Source of the DNA: an uncultured Actinomyces sp.
Lineage (GTDB): Bacteria > Actinomycetota > Actinomycetes > Actinomycetales > Actinomycetaceae
DNA length: 10,476 nt
Direction: 5' to 3'
Assembly (NCBI GenBank): GCA_938041695.1
Contig: CALISI010000068.1
Coordinates: 1 to 10,476 of the forward strand
The position numbers were made by a program, and so were the translations under genes. Positions 1 through 6,846 of the stretch are shown here, piece by piece. Under the pieces are notes generated by a model. That model ran no database searches and was not told where the DNA came from. It saw only the letters and a list, made by a program, of their open reading frames with translations. How positions within the stretch are numbered: the first letter of the stretch is position 1; each line of letters begins with the position of its first letter.

Positions 1-40
1 ATGGGGCCGCCTGGGCCCGCGAACAGACGAGGAGGTACGC

Positions 41-652
41 GTGAGCGTGCACAATACGGGGGCTGCCGGCGACGGCTCGCAGCTGGGACTGGGGGACTCG
101 GTCTACCAGCGCCTGCTCAAGGAGCGCATCATTTGGCTGGGCGGCGAAGTCCGCGACGAGAATGCCAACGCGATCTGCGCGCAGCTGCTGCTGCTGGCCG
201 CTGAAGATCCGGATCGTGACATCTACCTGTACATTAACTCTCCCGGCGGCTCGGTGACGGCCGGCATGGCCATCTACGACACGATGCAGTACATCAAGCC
301 GGACGTTGTGACCGTCGGTATGGGTCTGGCCGCGTCGATGGGTCAGTTCCTGCTCACCACGGGCGCCCCCGGCAAGCGCTACATCACGCCCCACACCCGC
401 GTCCTGCTGCACCAGCCCCTGGGCGGCGCCGGCGGCTCGGCGACGGAGATCCGCATTAACGCGGATCTGATCCTTGGTATGAAGAAGGAACTCGCGGCGA
501 TCACCGCGTCTCGTACGGGTAAGACTGTCGAGCAGGTGGAAGCAGACGGCGATCGTGACCACTGGTTCACGGCGCAGGAAGCCCTCGAGTACGGCTTCGT
601 TGACCGCGTGATCGACAGCCCGCAGGAGATCGGAAGGCGAGGAGAGAACTGA
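41..652 (+). CDS. clpP1: ATP-dependent Clp protease proteolytic subunit ClpP1
   Basis: Cytosolic serine peptidase subunit that forms a barrel with ClpP2 and degrades proteins unfolded by ClpX or ClpC. The 203-residue length fits the family. The catalytic triad is visible: Ser99 in GLAASMGQ, His124 in LLHQPLGG and Asp173 in GDRDHWF, with the Ser-His and His-Asp spacings of E. coli ClpP. The substrate-groove motif INSPGGSV is at 65-72. The GTG start at 41 is chosen because GAGGAGGT (29-36) lies five bases upstream. The stop overlaps the clpP2 start (TGATG), which implies translational coupling. Actinobacteria usually carry two different ClpP proteins that form a mixed 14-mer; that assembly is family knowledge, not visible here. 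The gene before it is outside the window (often tig in this order). Confidence 0.96.
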   Translation: MSVHNTGAAGDGSQLGLGDSVYQRLLKERIIWLGGEVRDENANAICAQLLLLAAEDPDRDIYLYINSPGGSVTAGMAIYDTMQYIKPDVVTVGMGLAASMGQFLLTTGAPGKRYITPHTRVLLHQPLGGAGGSATEIRINADLILGMKKELAAITASRTGKTVEQVEADGDRDHWFTAQEALEYGFVDRVIDSPQEIGRRGEN

Positions 653-1296
653 TGAGCACCCAGCCCTACTTTGAGGCGGTCGCCCGCCAGATGCCGCAGG
701 CTCGCTACGTCCTGCCTGACTTCGAGGAGCGTACTGCCTACGGTTTCCGCCGCCAGAACCCCTACACGAAGCTGTTCGAGGACCGCATCGTGTTCCTGGG
801 CGTGCAGGTGGATGACGCCAGCGCGGATGACGTGATGGCGCAGCTGCTGGTCCTGGAGTCTCAGGACCCGGATTCGCTGATCACCATGTACATCAACTCG
901 CCCGGCGGCTCCTTCACGGCGCTGACCGCTATCTACGACACGATGCAGTACATCAAGCCGCAGATCCAGACGGTGTGCCTGGGCCAGGCCGCCTCCGCTG
1001 CGGCCGTGCTGCTGGCTGCGGGTTCGCCCGGCAAGCGCCTGGCGCTGCCCAACGCCCGTGTTCTCATCCACCAGCCCGCGATGGAGGGCATGCAGGGGCA
1101 GGCCTCGGACATTCAGATCGTTGCCGACGAGATCGATCGCATGCGCGCATGGCTCGAGGACACTATCTCGAAGCACTCGGGCAAGCCGGTGGAGCAGGTG
1201 CGCCGCGACATTGAGCGCGACAAGATCCTGACCGCCCCGCAGGCCGCCGAATACGGCCTGATCGACCAGGTCTTGGAGTCCCGCAAGGCTCTGTGA
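652..1296 (+). CDS. clpP2: ATP-dependent Clp protease proteolytic subunit ClpP2
   Basis: Second ClpP subunit, 214 residues, and the partner ring of ClpP1. The triad is Ser115 in GQAASAAA, His140 in VLIHQP and probably Asp190 in IERDKILT. INSPGGSF is at 81-88. The N-terminus, about 15-20 residues longer than in ClpP1 and rich in aromatic residues (ARYVLPDFEERTAYGF), and the RKAL tail are typical of actinobacterial ClpP2, the ring that usually docks the ATPase. ATG at 652 shares its A with the clpP1 stop, and the purine-rich GGAGAG before it (within 640-646) can serve as ribosome-binding site. Both paralogues keep intact catalytic residues, so neither looks inactive. The gene ends at 1296 just before a hairpin terminator, so clpX is probably transcribed mainly from its own promoter. 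Confidence 0.96.
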   Translation: MSTQPYFEAVARQMPQARYVLPDFEERTAYGFRRQNPYTKLFEDRIVFLGVQVDDASADDVMAQLLVLESQDPDSLITMYINSPGGSFTALTAIYDTMQYIKPQIQTVCLGQAASAAAVLLAAGSPGKRLALPNARVLIHQPAMEGMQGQASDIQIVADEIDRMRAWLEDTISKHSGKPVEQVRRDIERDKILTAPQAAEYGLIDQVLESRKAL

Positions 1297-1309
1297 CTCC
1301 TCTTTGTTG

Positions 1310-1366
1310 ACGAGGCCGCGGCTTTCCCGCACCTGTTCGTGCGGTGGGTGCCACGGCCTCGTTCTT
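1310..1366 (+). terminator. Nested-hairpin intrinsic terminator after clpP2
   Basis: Outer stem ACGAGGCCG (1310-1318) pairs perfectly with CGGCCTCGT (1354-1362). Inside it a second hairpin, CCGCAC (1327-1332) with GTGCGG (1339-1344), has a six-base loop. TTCTTT follows the outer stem, a short U-rich tail. It starts 13 bases after the clpP2 stop. The right side shares a 15-base identical string with the terminator at 6847-6911. Confidence 0.75.
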
Positions 1367-1552
1367 TGCGCGCGCCGCCCGGCGCAGCGTTGCGGCACCT
1401 GAGTGCGGTGACATTTGTGAGCTGCTGATGAAGATTTTGTAACAATTGGCGTGCCCGCGCGGTTTTTTTGCGCGTGTGGACTACGTTGTTTGCTAGTAAG
1501 TGCGAAAGTGCATCCGACCGAACGGCAAAACGTTCAACACCTTGGAGGTCTC
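1367..1552. other. clpX leader / intergenic region
   Basis: About 185 bases without a convincing gene. The open frame from GTG 1451 merely extends clpX upstream, with no ribosome-binding site or family support. A small hairpin, CGCGC (1456-1460) and GCGCG (1470-1474), has a loop made mostly of seven T residues, unusual in this GC-rich DNA. A short odd palindrome, TTGTAACAA, lies within 1436-1446. The clpX promoter must be here, but no -35/-10 pair is good enough to name (TAGTAA at 1494-1499 is the nearest -10-like string). I saw no clear ClgR or HspR-type operator. Confidence 0.5.
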
Positions 1553-2812
1553 GTGGCTCGTCTGACTGATGGCGCGGAACTGCTCAAGTGCTCCTTCTGT
1601 GGGAAGAGCCAGAAGCAGGTGCGTAAGCTCATCGGTGGCTCCGGCGCGTATATTTGCGACGAGTGCATTGAGCTGTGCAACGAGATCATCGAGGAGGAAC
1701 TCGGTTCGCAGCAGTCCTCCTCGTCGACGACGCCGCTGCCAAAGCCGCGCGAAATCAACGAATTCTTGAACACGTGGGTGATCGGCCAGGACCGCGCCAA
1801 GCGTGCGCTGTCGGTCGCCGTGTACAATCACTACAAGCGCGTGCGCTCGCGCGAGGCCGGCAACGCCGAGGACATGCTGGGCACCAAGTCCAACATCCTC
1901 CTGCTGGGCCCCACGGGTACGGGCAAAACCCACCTGGCGCGCTGCCTGGCCCGACTTCTCGACGTGCCCTTCGCGATCGTGGACGCGACCGCGCTGACCG
2001 AGGCCGGCTACGTGGGTGAGGACGTGGAGAATATCCTCCTGCGTCTCATCCAGGAGGCCGACGGCGACATCAAGAAGGCCGAAAAGGGCATCATCTACGT
2101 CGACGAGATCGACAAGATCGGCCGCAAGGCTGAGAACGCCTCCATTACCCGCGACGTGTCGGGCGAGGGCGTCCAGCAGGCCCTCCTGAAGATCATCGAG
2201 GGCACGGTCGCCTCCGTGCCTCCCACGGGCGGGCGCAAGCACCCCCACCAGCAGTTCCTGGAGATTGACACCTCCGGCATCCTGTTCATTGCCGCCGGCG
2301 CCTTCGCGGGCATCGAGGATATCGTGAAGGCACGCCTGGGACGCCGTTCGACGGGCTTCGGTTCGGAGCTGAAGAGCACCTCGGAGATGGGCGACCTCTA
2401 CGAGGCCGTGTCCGCCGAGGACCTCCACAAGTTCGGCATGATCCCCGAGTTTATCGGGCGTCTGCCCATCCTGACCTCCACGAAGGAACTGACGGAGGAG
2501 GACCTCGTCCGCGTCCTCACCGAGCCGTCGAATTCGCTCGTGCGCCAGTACCAGCACCTTTTTGAGCTGGATAACATGGACTTGGAGTTCACGCACGAGG
2601 CTCTCCTGGCGATCGCTGCGCGCGCCAACGAGCGTAAGACGGGTGCCCGTGGCCTGTCCTCGATCATGGAACAGACGCTGTCGGACCTCATGTTCGACCT
2701 GCCCAGCCGCGACGACGTTGCCCGCGTGGTCGTCACCCGCGACCTGGTCGAGGGCGTGGGGCCCGCTGAGCTCTACCCTGAACGTTCCTCGGAAGGTAAG
2801 CGCAGCGCCTGA
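1553..2812 (+). CDS. clpX: ATP-dependent Clp protease ATP-binding subunit ClpX
   Basis: AAA+ unfoldase that recognises, unfolds and feeds substrates into ClpP1P2; 419 residues. The N-terminal C4 zinc domain has Cys13, Cys16, Cys35 and Cys38. The linker is Ser/Thr-rich (52-60). Walker A GPTGTGKT is 119-126, the GYVG pore loop 152-155, Walker B IIYVDE 180-185, the RKH loop 228-230, the arginine finger in FIGRLP (Arg303), and sensor 2 GARGL 364-368 (Arg366). The ClpP-docking loop reads Thr267-Gly-Phe where most ClpX proteins have an aliphatic residue before Gly-Phe. GTG 1553 is the start because it gives the family N-terminus ARLTDGAELLKCSFCGK and follows GGAGG (1544-1548), although the spacing is short (four bases). 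It lies downstream of clpP1P2 behind a terminator, so separate regulation is likely. Confidence 0.96.
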   Translation: MARLTDGAELLKCSFCGKSQKQVRKLIGGSGAYICDECIELCNEIIEEELGSQQSSSSTTPLPKPREINEFLNTWVIGQDRAKRALSVAVYNHYKRVRSREAGNAEDMLGTKSNILLLGPTGTGKTHLARCLARLLDVPFAIVDATALTEAGYVGEDVENILLRLIQEADGDIKKAEKGIIYVDEIDKIGRKAENASITRDVSGEGVQQALLKIIEGTVASVPPTGGRKHPHQQFLEIDTSGILFIAAGAFAGIEDIVKARLGRRSTGFGSELKSTSEMGDLYEAVSAEDLHKFGMIPEFIGRLPILTSTKELTEEDLVRVLTEPSNSLVRQYQHLFELDNMDLEFTHEALLAIAARANERKTGARGLSSIMEQTLSDLMFDLPSRDDVARVVVTRDLVEGVGPAELYPERSSEGKRSA

Positions 2813-2822
2813 GTCCGCCCGC

Positions 2823-2828
2823 TACACT
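2823..2828 (+). promoter_or_regulatory. Possible -10 element (TACACT) before the chorismate mutase gene
   Basis: TACACT matches the actinobacterial -10 pattern TAnnnT and lies in the 46-base gap between clpX and the chorismate mutase gene. No convincing -35 is seen 16-18 bases upstream, so the gene may instead be co-transcribed with clpX. Confidence 0.35.
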
Positions 2829-2858
2829 GAGGTCAGTCGAGACCTTAGGGGAGGAACA

Positions 2859-3215
2859 ATGGCACAGCGTGATGAGGCCTCGGTGGCCGCTTCGGCCGAT
2901 CGGGGAGTCAGCGGTATTCCCGCCGAGCTGGCGCAGGCGCGCGCCACGATCGACAACATCGACGCCGCCCTCGTGCACATTCTCGCCGAGCGTTTCCGCT
3001 GCACGCAGCGCGTCGGGCACATCAAGGCCCGCCTGGACCTGCCTCCCGCCGACCCGGATCGCGAGGCTCGCCAGGTTGAGCGCCTGCGTACCCTGGCGGC
3101 TTCCTCCGGCCTCGACCCTGATTTTGCCGAGAAGTTCCTGGGCTTCATGGTCCGCGAGGTCATCCGCCACCACGAGGACATTAAGGCCGAGTACGACGAG
3201 GGTTCGCGCCTCTAA
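2859..3215 (+). CDS. Chorismate mutase, AroQ class, high-GC Gram-positive type
   Basis: Monofunctional cytosolic enzyme (118 residues) converting chorismate to prephenate, the first committed step to phenylalanine and tyrosine. After a variable 20-residue N-terminus the protein is all-helical. It aligns without gaps to the E. coli chorismate mutase domain: Arg28, Arg45, Lys56, Asp65, Arg68 and Glu69 correspond to the E. coli active-site residues Arg11, Arg28, Lys39, Asp48, Arg51 and Glu52. The position of E. coli Gln88 falls on His105 (IRHHEDI), a substitution at a catalytic site. ATG 2859 follows GGGGAGG (2848-2854) at good spacing. It sits 46 bases after clpX, which suggests at least partial co-transcription, but there is no functional link to Clp. 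No prephenate dehydratase or dehydrogenase domain is fused. Confidence 0.9.
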   Translation: MAQRDEASVAASADRGVSGIPAELAQARATIDNIDAALVHILAERFRCTQRVGHIKARLDLPPADPDREARQVERLRTLAASSGLDPDFAEKFLGFMVREVIRHHEDIKAEYDEGSRL

Positions 3216-3225
3216 ACTGCACGTT

Positions 3226-3251
3226 GGGGGAGGGCCAAGCCCCGGCCTCGT
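3226..3251 (+). terminator. Weak hairpin after the chorismate mutase gene
   Basis: GGGG (3227-3230) can pair with CCCC (3240-3243), or alternatively GAGGGCC with GGCCTC using one bulge. It is followed by CGGCCTCGT (3243-3251), the same nine bases that close the clpP2 terminator. There is no U-tract. Its position directly after the stop favours a terminator remnant or weak terminator. Confidence 0.35.
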
Positions 3252-3288
3252 GAACTCTCAGGGTTGTCTGATGAAATTCTGCGCGCGC

Positions 3289-3334
3289 TCTCGGATAGTT
3301 TTCAGGTACCTTTCAGGCTTGTGATCTCTAATAT
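3289..3334 (+). promoter_or_regulatory. Response-regulator-type promoter of the transporter operon (TTTCAGG direct repeats, TAATAT -10)
   Basis: Two exact TTTCAGG copies begin at 3300 and 3311, one helical turn (11 bases) apart. A degenerate third unit (TCTCGGA) begins at 3289, in the same phase. They end 11 bases before TAATAT (3329-3334) and cover the place where a -35 should be; no -35 consensus is seen there. This is the layout of a class II activator promoter for an OmpR/PhoB-family regulator, which binds 11-base direct repeats. A further TCTCAGG at 3256-3262 lies 44 bases (four turns) upstream of the first copy. The regulator is not encoded in the window. Confidence 0.6.
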
Positions 3335-3384
3335 ATCCAGGCAGTGAGAACCACAGCCCAACAGTAGTCCACAAGGAGTTTTCG

Positions 3385-3861
3385 ATGAACAATCGCGCCC
3401 AGACGCGCGCCCTCGCCGTCATCGCCATCACCCTGGCAGCGGCCCTCAGTGCATGCGGCTCGACCGGCTCGACCGGCTCGTCCGCCTCCAGCGCTAAGAG
3501 CCCAAGCTCGGCGGCCACCAACGCGGCCAGCAACGACCCCAACCTGGTGTTCGCTCAGTGCATGCGCGAGAAGGGCTTCGACGTTCCCGACACCGGCCTG
3601 ACGCCCGAGCAGATCAAGGACAATTCCGATGCTTTCAACTCGGCGCTCAACGAGTGCATGACGAAGGTGTCGGGTCTGACGGGTGACGACGATCTGACGA
3701 AGGATCCGAATGGACGTGAAGCCCTCGTCAAGGGCGCCCAGTGCCTGCGTGATCTTGGTTACGACGTGAAGGACCCCGAGCCGGGCAAGGGCGTCAACAT
3801 CCAGGACATCCCGCAGGATGCTCTGAACAAGTGCTTCGGTAACCCCGGAGGCGCGAAGTGA
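3385..3861 (+). CDS. Secreted lipoprotein with duplicated cysteine motif, first gene of the transporter operon
   Basis: 158 residues. A signal peptide (MNNRAQTR, then a hydrophobic stretch) ends in the lipobox LSAC, with the lipidated Cys at 24, so the protein is anchored on the outer face of the membrane. A Gly/Ser/Thr/Ala-rich linker (25-50) follows. The mature domain is an internal duplication: FAQCMREKGFDV (Cys59) ... Cys91, then GAQCLRDLGYDV (Cys120) ... Cys150, so two disulfides are likely. Such CMRxxG proteins recur in actinobacteria beside MacB-type transporters, from general knowledge; their job is not established. ATG 3385 follows AAGGAG (3373-3378) by six bases. Its TGA overlaps the next gene's GTG (GTGA). 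It could be a ligand-binding or sensing accessory of the transporter; that is inference. Confidence 0.85.
   Translation: MNNRAQTRALAVIAITLAAALSACGSTGSTGSSASSAKSPSSAATNAASNDPNLVFAQCMREKGFDVPDTGLTPEQIKDNSDAFNSALNECMTKVSGLTGDDDLTKDPNGREALVKGAQCLRDLGYDVKDPEPGKGVNIQDIPQDALNKCFGNPGGAK
3457..3483 (+). repeat. Three tandem 9-base units in the lipoprotein linker
   Basis: GGCTCGACC occurs twice and then once as GGCTCGTCC, encoding the Gly-Ser-Thr/Ser linker just after the lipidated cysteine. Such repeats can change linker length by slippage without shifting frame. Confidence 0.8.
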
Positions 3862-4937
3862 ATTGTCGACGCACCCCACGCTTCGCCGCAGCACTAGCGA
3901 TGGTGGCGGTCGCGGGAATGACGACCCTGTCGGCCTGCTCGGGCGCTCAAGCCGAGGCCGATGCCCCGCAGTCCTTTAACGGTGCCACCGCGACCGTCAC
4001 CCGCGGAGACCTGGTCGGTGAGACCACCGTCCAGGGGTCTCTCCACTACGCCGACTCCTACACCCTCAAGAGCGCCTTTGAAGGCGTCGTCACAGCCCTG
4101 CCCACGCCCGGCACAACCCTCACCCAGGGATCGCACGTGTACACGGTCGCCGGGAACAACACCTATTTGCTCCACGGCTCCACCCCCGCCTGGCGCACGT
4201 TCGAGGAGGGCATGAGCGACGGCGAGGACGTGCGACAGCTGGAGACCGCACTCGAAGCCCTCGGATACTTCGAGGCCACCCCCAACGCCCACTTCGACTG
4301 GAACACCATCGCTGCGATCAAGAGGTGGCAAAAGGCCCTGTCTCTGCCCCAAAGCGGCTCCCTGCCGCTGGGTACCGTGCTTTTCGCCCCTGAAGACCTG
4401 CGCATCGGTGCGCTCAAGGCCCGGGTCGGCACCAGCGCCACGATGGAGACGGAGCTGTTCACTGCCTCGTCCTCACGTCAGGTGATTTCGGCGAACCTGA
4501 AGCTCTCCGACCAGGCGCTGGGCGTCGTCGGCAATTCCGTGACCGTGCGCCTACCCGGTTCGGCGACGACAACGACCGGGACGATCACCTCGGTGGAACC
4601 GCCCCGTGAGAAGGAAAGCGAAGAAGGCAGCAAGGAGACGAACAAGGAGAGGATCATCCCGATCACCGTCACCCCCGATGACACCTCCGCCCTGGAAGGC
4701 TTCCAGGAGGCCTCCGTCTCCCTGGGCTTGACCTCTGAGACCCGCAAGGGTGTCCTGTCCGTGCCCTTGGGTGCCCTCGTTGCTCTCAGCACCGACCAGT
4801 TCGGCGTCGAGGTCGTGGATGAGAAGGGCGAAGTTCGTCGGGTTCCCGTCACCGTCGGCCTGTTCGCGGGTGACCGCGTCGAAGTGAGCGGCGATGAGAT
4901 CGCCGAAGGCCAGCGCGTGGTGGTGCCCAACCGATGA
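3858..4937 (+). CDS. Lipid-anchored membrane-fusion (efflux adaptor) protein with peptidoglycan-binding domain
   Basis: 359-residue extracytoplasmic adaptor of a MacB-like ABC transporter. The signal peptide ends in LSAC with lipidated Cys27. A biotinyl/lipoyl-like segment (about 45-98, including GVVTALPTPGTTLTQG) is split from the rest by a peptidoglycan-binding domain at about 117-165 (GEDVRQLETALEALGY ... FDWNTIAAIKRWQKAL). This takes the place of the long coiled-coil hairpin of diderm adaptors, as expected where there is no outer-membrane channel to reach. A beta-barrel (about 205-297) and a membrane-proximal domain (about 298-357, VLSVPLGALVAL) follow. A charged Glu/Lys-rich loop lies at 249-265. 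GTG 3858 overlaps the previous stop by four bases and has GGAGG (3847-3851); the end overlaps the ATPase start (ATGA). Coupled expression of all four genes is therefore likely. Confidence 0.88.
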   Translation: MNCRRTPRFAAALAMVAVAGMTTLSACSGAQAEADAPQSFNGATATVTRGDLVGETTVQGSLHYADSYTLKSAFEGVVTALPTPGTTLTQGSHVYTVAGNNTYLLHGSTPAWRTFEEGMSDGEDVRQLETALEALGYFEATPNAHFDWNTIAAIKRWQKALSLPQSGSLPLGTVLFAPEDLRIGALKARVGTSATMETELFTASSSRQVISANLKLSDQALGVVGNSVTVRLPGSATTTTGTITSVEPPREKESEEGSKETNKERIIPITVTPDDTSALEGFQEASVSLGLTSETRKGVLSVPLGALVALSTDQFGVEVVDEKGEVRRVPVTVGLFAGDRVEVSGDEIAEGQRVVVPNR

Positions 4938-5632
4938 GCCACATTCTGCAACTGACCGACGTGCACCGGTCGTTTGGCTCGCCGCCCGTGCACGCCTGCA
5001 ACGGAGTATCTCTGAGTGTCGACGAGGGCGAGTTCGTCGCCATCGTGGGCCCCTCAGGCTCCGGTAAATCCACCCTGCTCAACCTGATCGGAACGCTGGA
5101 CCGGCCCACCTCGGGAAGCGTGTGCATCAACGGCACGGACGTGTCCTCCCTGCGAGACACCGAGCTGTCGGGCGTGCGCTCCTCGCTGATTGGGTTCGTG
5201 TTCCAGCAGTTCCACCTCACGGCCGGCGTGTCCGCCCTGGATAACGTCGCTGACGGCCTGCTCTACCGGGGCGTGCCGCGAGCCAAGCGGCGTGAGGCGG
5301 CCCGCGAAGCCTTGACCCGCGTGGGGCTGGGGCACCGCATGGACCACAAGCCCCACCAGATGTCGGGCGGCGAACGCCAGAGGGTCGCTATCGCCAGGGC
5401 CATCATCGGCCACCCAGCCCTGCTGTTGGCTGATGAGCCCACCGGCAATCTCGACTCGCGTTCGGGCGCTTCGATCGTTGAGCTCCTGCGGGAGCTCAAC
5501 GATGCCGGCACCACCATCATCGTGATCACTCACGACAACGAATTGGCAGCGTCGCTGCCTCGCCAGATCGCCATCCGTGATGGCGAGATCGTTTCCGACT
5601 CTGCGCACCCGGGAGGTGGCCATGACGAGTAA
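4934..5632 (+). CDS. ABC transporter ATP-binding protein, MacB/LolD type
   Basis: 232-residue nucleotide-binding subunit that powers the permease downstream. Walker A is GPSGSGKST (39-47), the Q-loop Gln91/92 in FVFQQFHL, the signature MSGGERQR (143-150), Walker B LLLADEPT (163-170), the D-loop GNLDS (171-175) and the H-loop His200. All ATPase residues are intact. The FQQFHL Q-loop and the ADEPTGNLDS string are characteristic of the MacB/LolD/FtsE mechanotransmission group rather than of importers. The ATG overlaps the adaptor stop by four bases, and the 3' end overlaps the permease start by 11 bases. The Asp/Gly/His-rich tail after residue 220 is short and shows no extra domain. The substrate cannot be read from the sequence; antimicrobial peptides, lipids or drugs are the usual candidates. 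Confidence 0.93.
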   Translation: MSHILQLTDVHRSFGSPPVHACNGVSLSVDEGEFVAIVGPSGSGKSTLLNLIGTLDRPTSGSVCINGTDVSSLRDTELSGVRSSLIGFVFQQFHLTAGVSALDNVADGLLYRGVPRAKRREAAREALTRVGLGHRMDHKPHQMSGGERQRVAIARAIIGHPALLLADEPTGNLDSRSGASIVELLRELNDAGTTIIVITHDNELAASLPRQIAIRDGEIVSDSAHPGGGHDE

Positions 5633-6830
5633 GAAGAATTCGGGAGCCGGCCGTTCCGCGCTGCGCGCCTCCGACGTTGCTCGCCTCGGCCTGACCGGGC
5701 TGCGTGCCCGGCCCATGCGAGCGATCCTTTCGGCCCTGGGTATCGCGATCGGCATTGCGGCAATGGTCGGTGTTGTCGGCGTGTCAGCATCCTCGCAGGC
5801 TCGCTTGCAAGAGCAGCTGCGGGCGCTGGGAACGAACATGCTGACCGCGCGCAGCGGGGCCGACCTGAGTGGCCAGGACCTGATCCTGCCCGAAGACTCC
5901 GTCGGACGAGTCCGCATGATCCCGGGTGTGACCGACGCGGCTTCGACCTCGACCCTCAACGGCATCTCCGTGTACCGTTCGCGACTGTCAGACCCCAACG
6001 CGACCGGCGGTATCCTCACGATGGCGGTCGACACGAACCTGCTCAAGGTTGTGTCGGGCACCATGAAGAGTGGGTCTTGGCTCAATGATGCCACCGCTCG
6101 CTACCCGGGTGTCGTCCTGGGCTCGAAGGCCGCCGCGCTGCTCGGCGTCGTCGAGCCGGGCACCCAGGTGTGGCTGGGAGGGCGCTCCTTCACGGTCCTG
6201 GGCATTATGGAACACGCGCCCCTGGCCGAGGAACTCGACAACGCCGCGTTGATCGGCGTGCCCGCCGCGAAGTCGCTTTTCGATGCTGGCAAGACGCCCA
6301 CGACCATCTACGAGCGCTCCACCGAGGACCAGGTTGAGACCGTGCGAGAGCTCCTGGGTCCGACTCTGGCCCCGCAGGGGGCCACCGGCCTGAAGGTCTC
6401 GCGTCCCTCCGACGCACTGGCTGCCCAGAACGCGGCCGACCAGACCCTGACGACCCTGCTCGCAGGTGTCGGCTCGATCGCTCTGCTCGTCGGTGGTATC
6501 GGCGTGGCCAACACGATGATCATCTCCGTCCTGGAACGCCGCAAGGAGATCGGCCTGCGCCGGTCTCTGGGCGCGAAGAGGGGACACATCACCGTGCAGT
6601 TCCTGGCCGAAGCCCTGCTGTTGTCCTTCCTCGGAGGACTTGCCGGATGCCTCATCGGCGCGGGCGTCACCTGGGGCATGTGTTACGCGTACGGCTGGCC
6701 GCCCACCCTGCACTGGTGGGTGATCGCCGCAGGTCTGGGTGCCACTCTCCTCATCGGCGCCGTCGCCGGGCTCTACCCCGCGATCCGAGCGGCCCGCACG
6801 CCGCCCACAGCGGCGCTCGCCTCGCAGTAG
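5622..6830 (+). CDS. ABC transporter permease, MacB/FtsX type
   Basis: 402-residue membrane subunit working as a dimer with the ATPase. It has the MacB layout: a cytoplasmic N-terminus, TM1 about 34-56 (AILSALGIAIGIAAMVGVVG), a large extracytoplasmic domain about 57-278, then TM2 (279-301), TM3 (327-355) and TM4 (365-385). The FtsX-family coupling segment ERRKEIGLRRSLGAKR (305-320) follows TM2. The ATG at 5622 is preferred over the in-frame ATG at 5577, which lies inside the ATPase gene, because GGGAGG (5611-5616) precedes it. It overlaps the ATPase end by 11 bases. With the lipid-anchored adaptor this makes a tripartite monoderm MacB-like machine that moves substrates at the outer leaflet or signals by mechanotransmission. 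The last gene of the operon, it is followed by a strong hairpin. Confidence 0.92.
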   Translation: MTSKKNSGAGRSALRASDVARLGLTGLRARPMRAILSALGIAIGIAAMVGVVGVSASSQARLQEQLRALGTNMLTARSGADLSGQDLILPEDSVGRVRMIPGVTDAASTSTLNGISVYRSRLSDPNATGGILTMAVDTNLLKVVSGTMKSGSWLNDATARYPGVVLGSKAAALLGVVEPGTQVWLGGRSFTVLGIMEHAPLAEELDNAALIGVPAAKSLFDAGKTPTTIYERSTEDQVETVRELLGPTLAPQGATGLKVSRPSDALAAQNAADQTLTTLLAGVGSIALLVGGIGVANTMIISVLERRKEIGLRRSLGAKRGHITVQFLAEALLLSFLGGLAGCLIGAGVTWGMCYAYGWPPTLHWWVIAAGLGATLLIGAVAGLYPAIRAARTPPTAALASQ

Positions 6831-6846
6831 GAAGCCCACACGAGAA

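Noticed and set aside
1..40. End of an upstream gene at the left edge
   Set aside because: The open frame there overlaps clpP1 in another frame and looks like a shadow; too short to assign.
379..1398. Minus-strand 339-codon open frame opposite clpP1/clpP2
   Set aside because: Antisense shadow of two conserved genes; no ribosome-binding site and no recognisable motifs.
1490..1510. Possible ClgR operator before clpX (TTTGCTAGTAAGTGCGAAA)
   Set aside because: Spacing and core do not fit the CGCYNANRGCG-type consensus as I remember it.
1451..1552. N-terminal extension of clpX from the upstream GTG
   Set aside because: The extra 34 residues do not match the ClpX family, and the GTG at 1553 has GGAGG and the canonical N-terminus.
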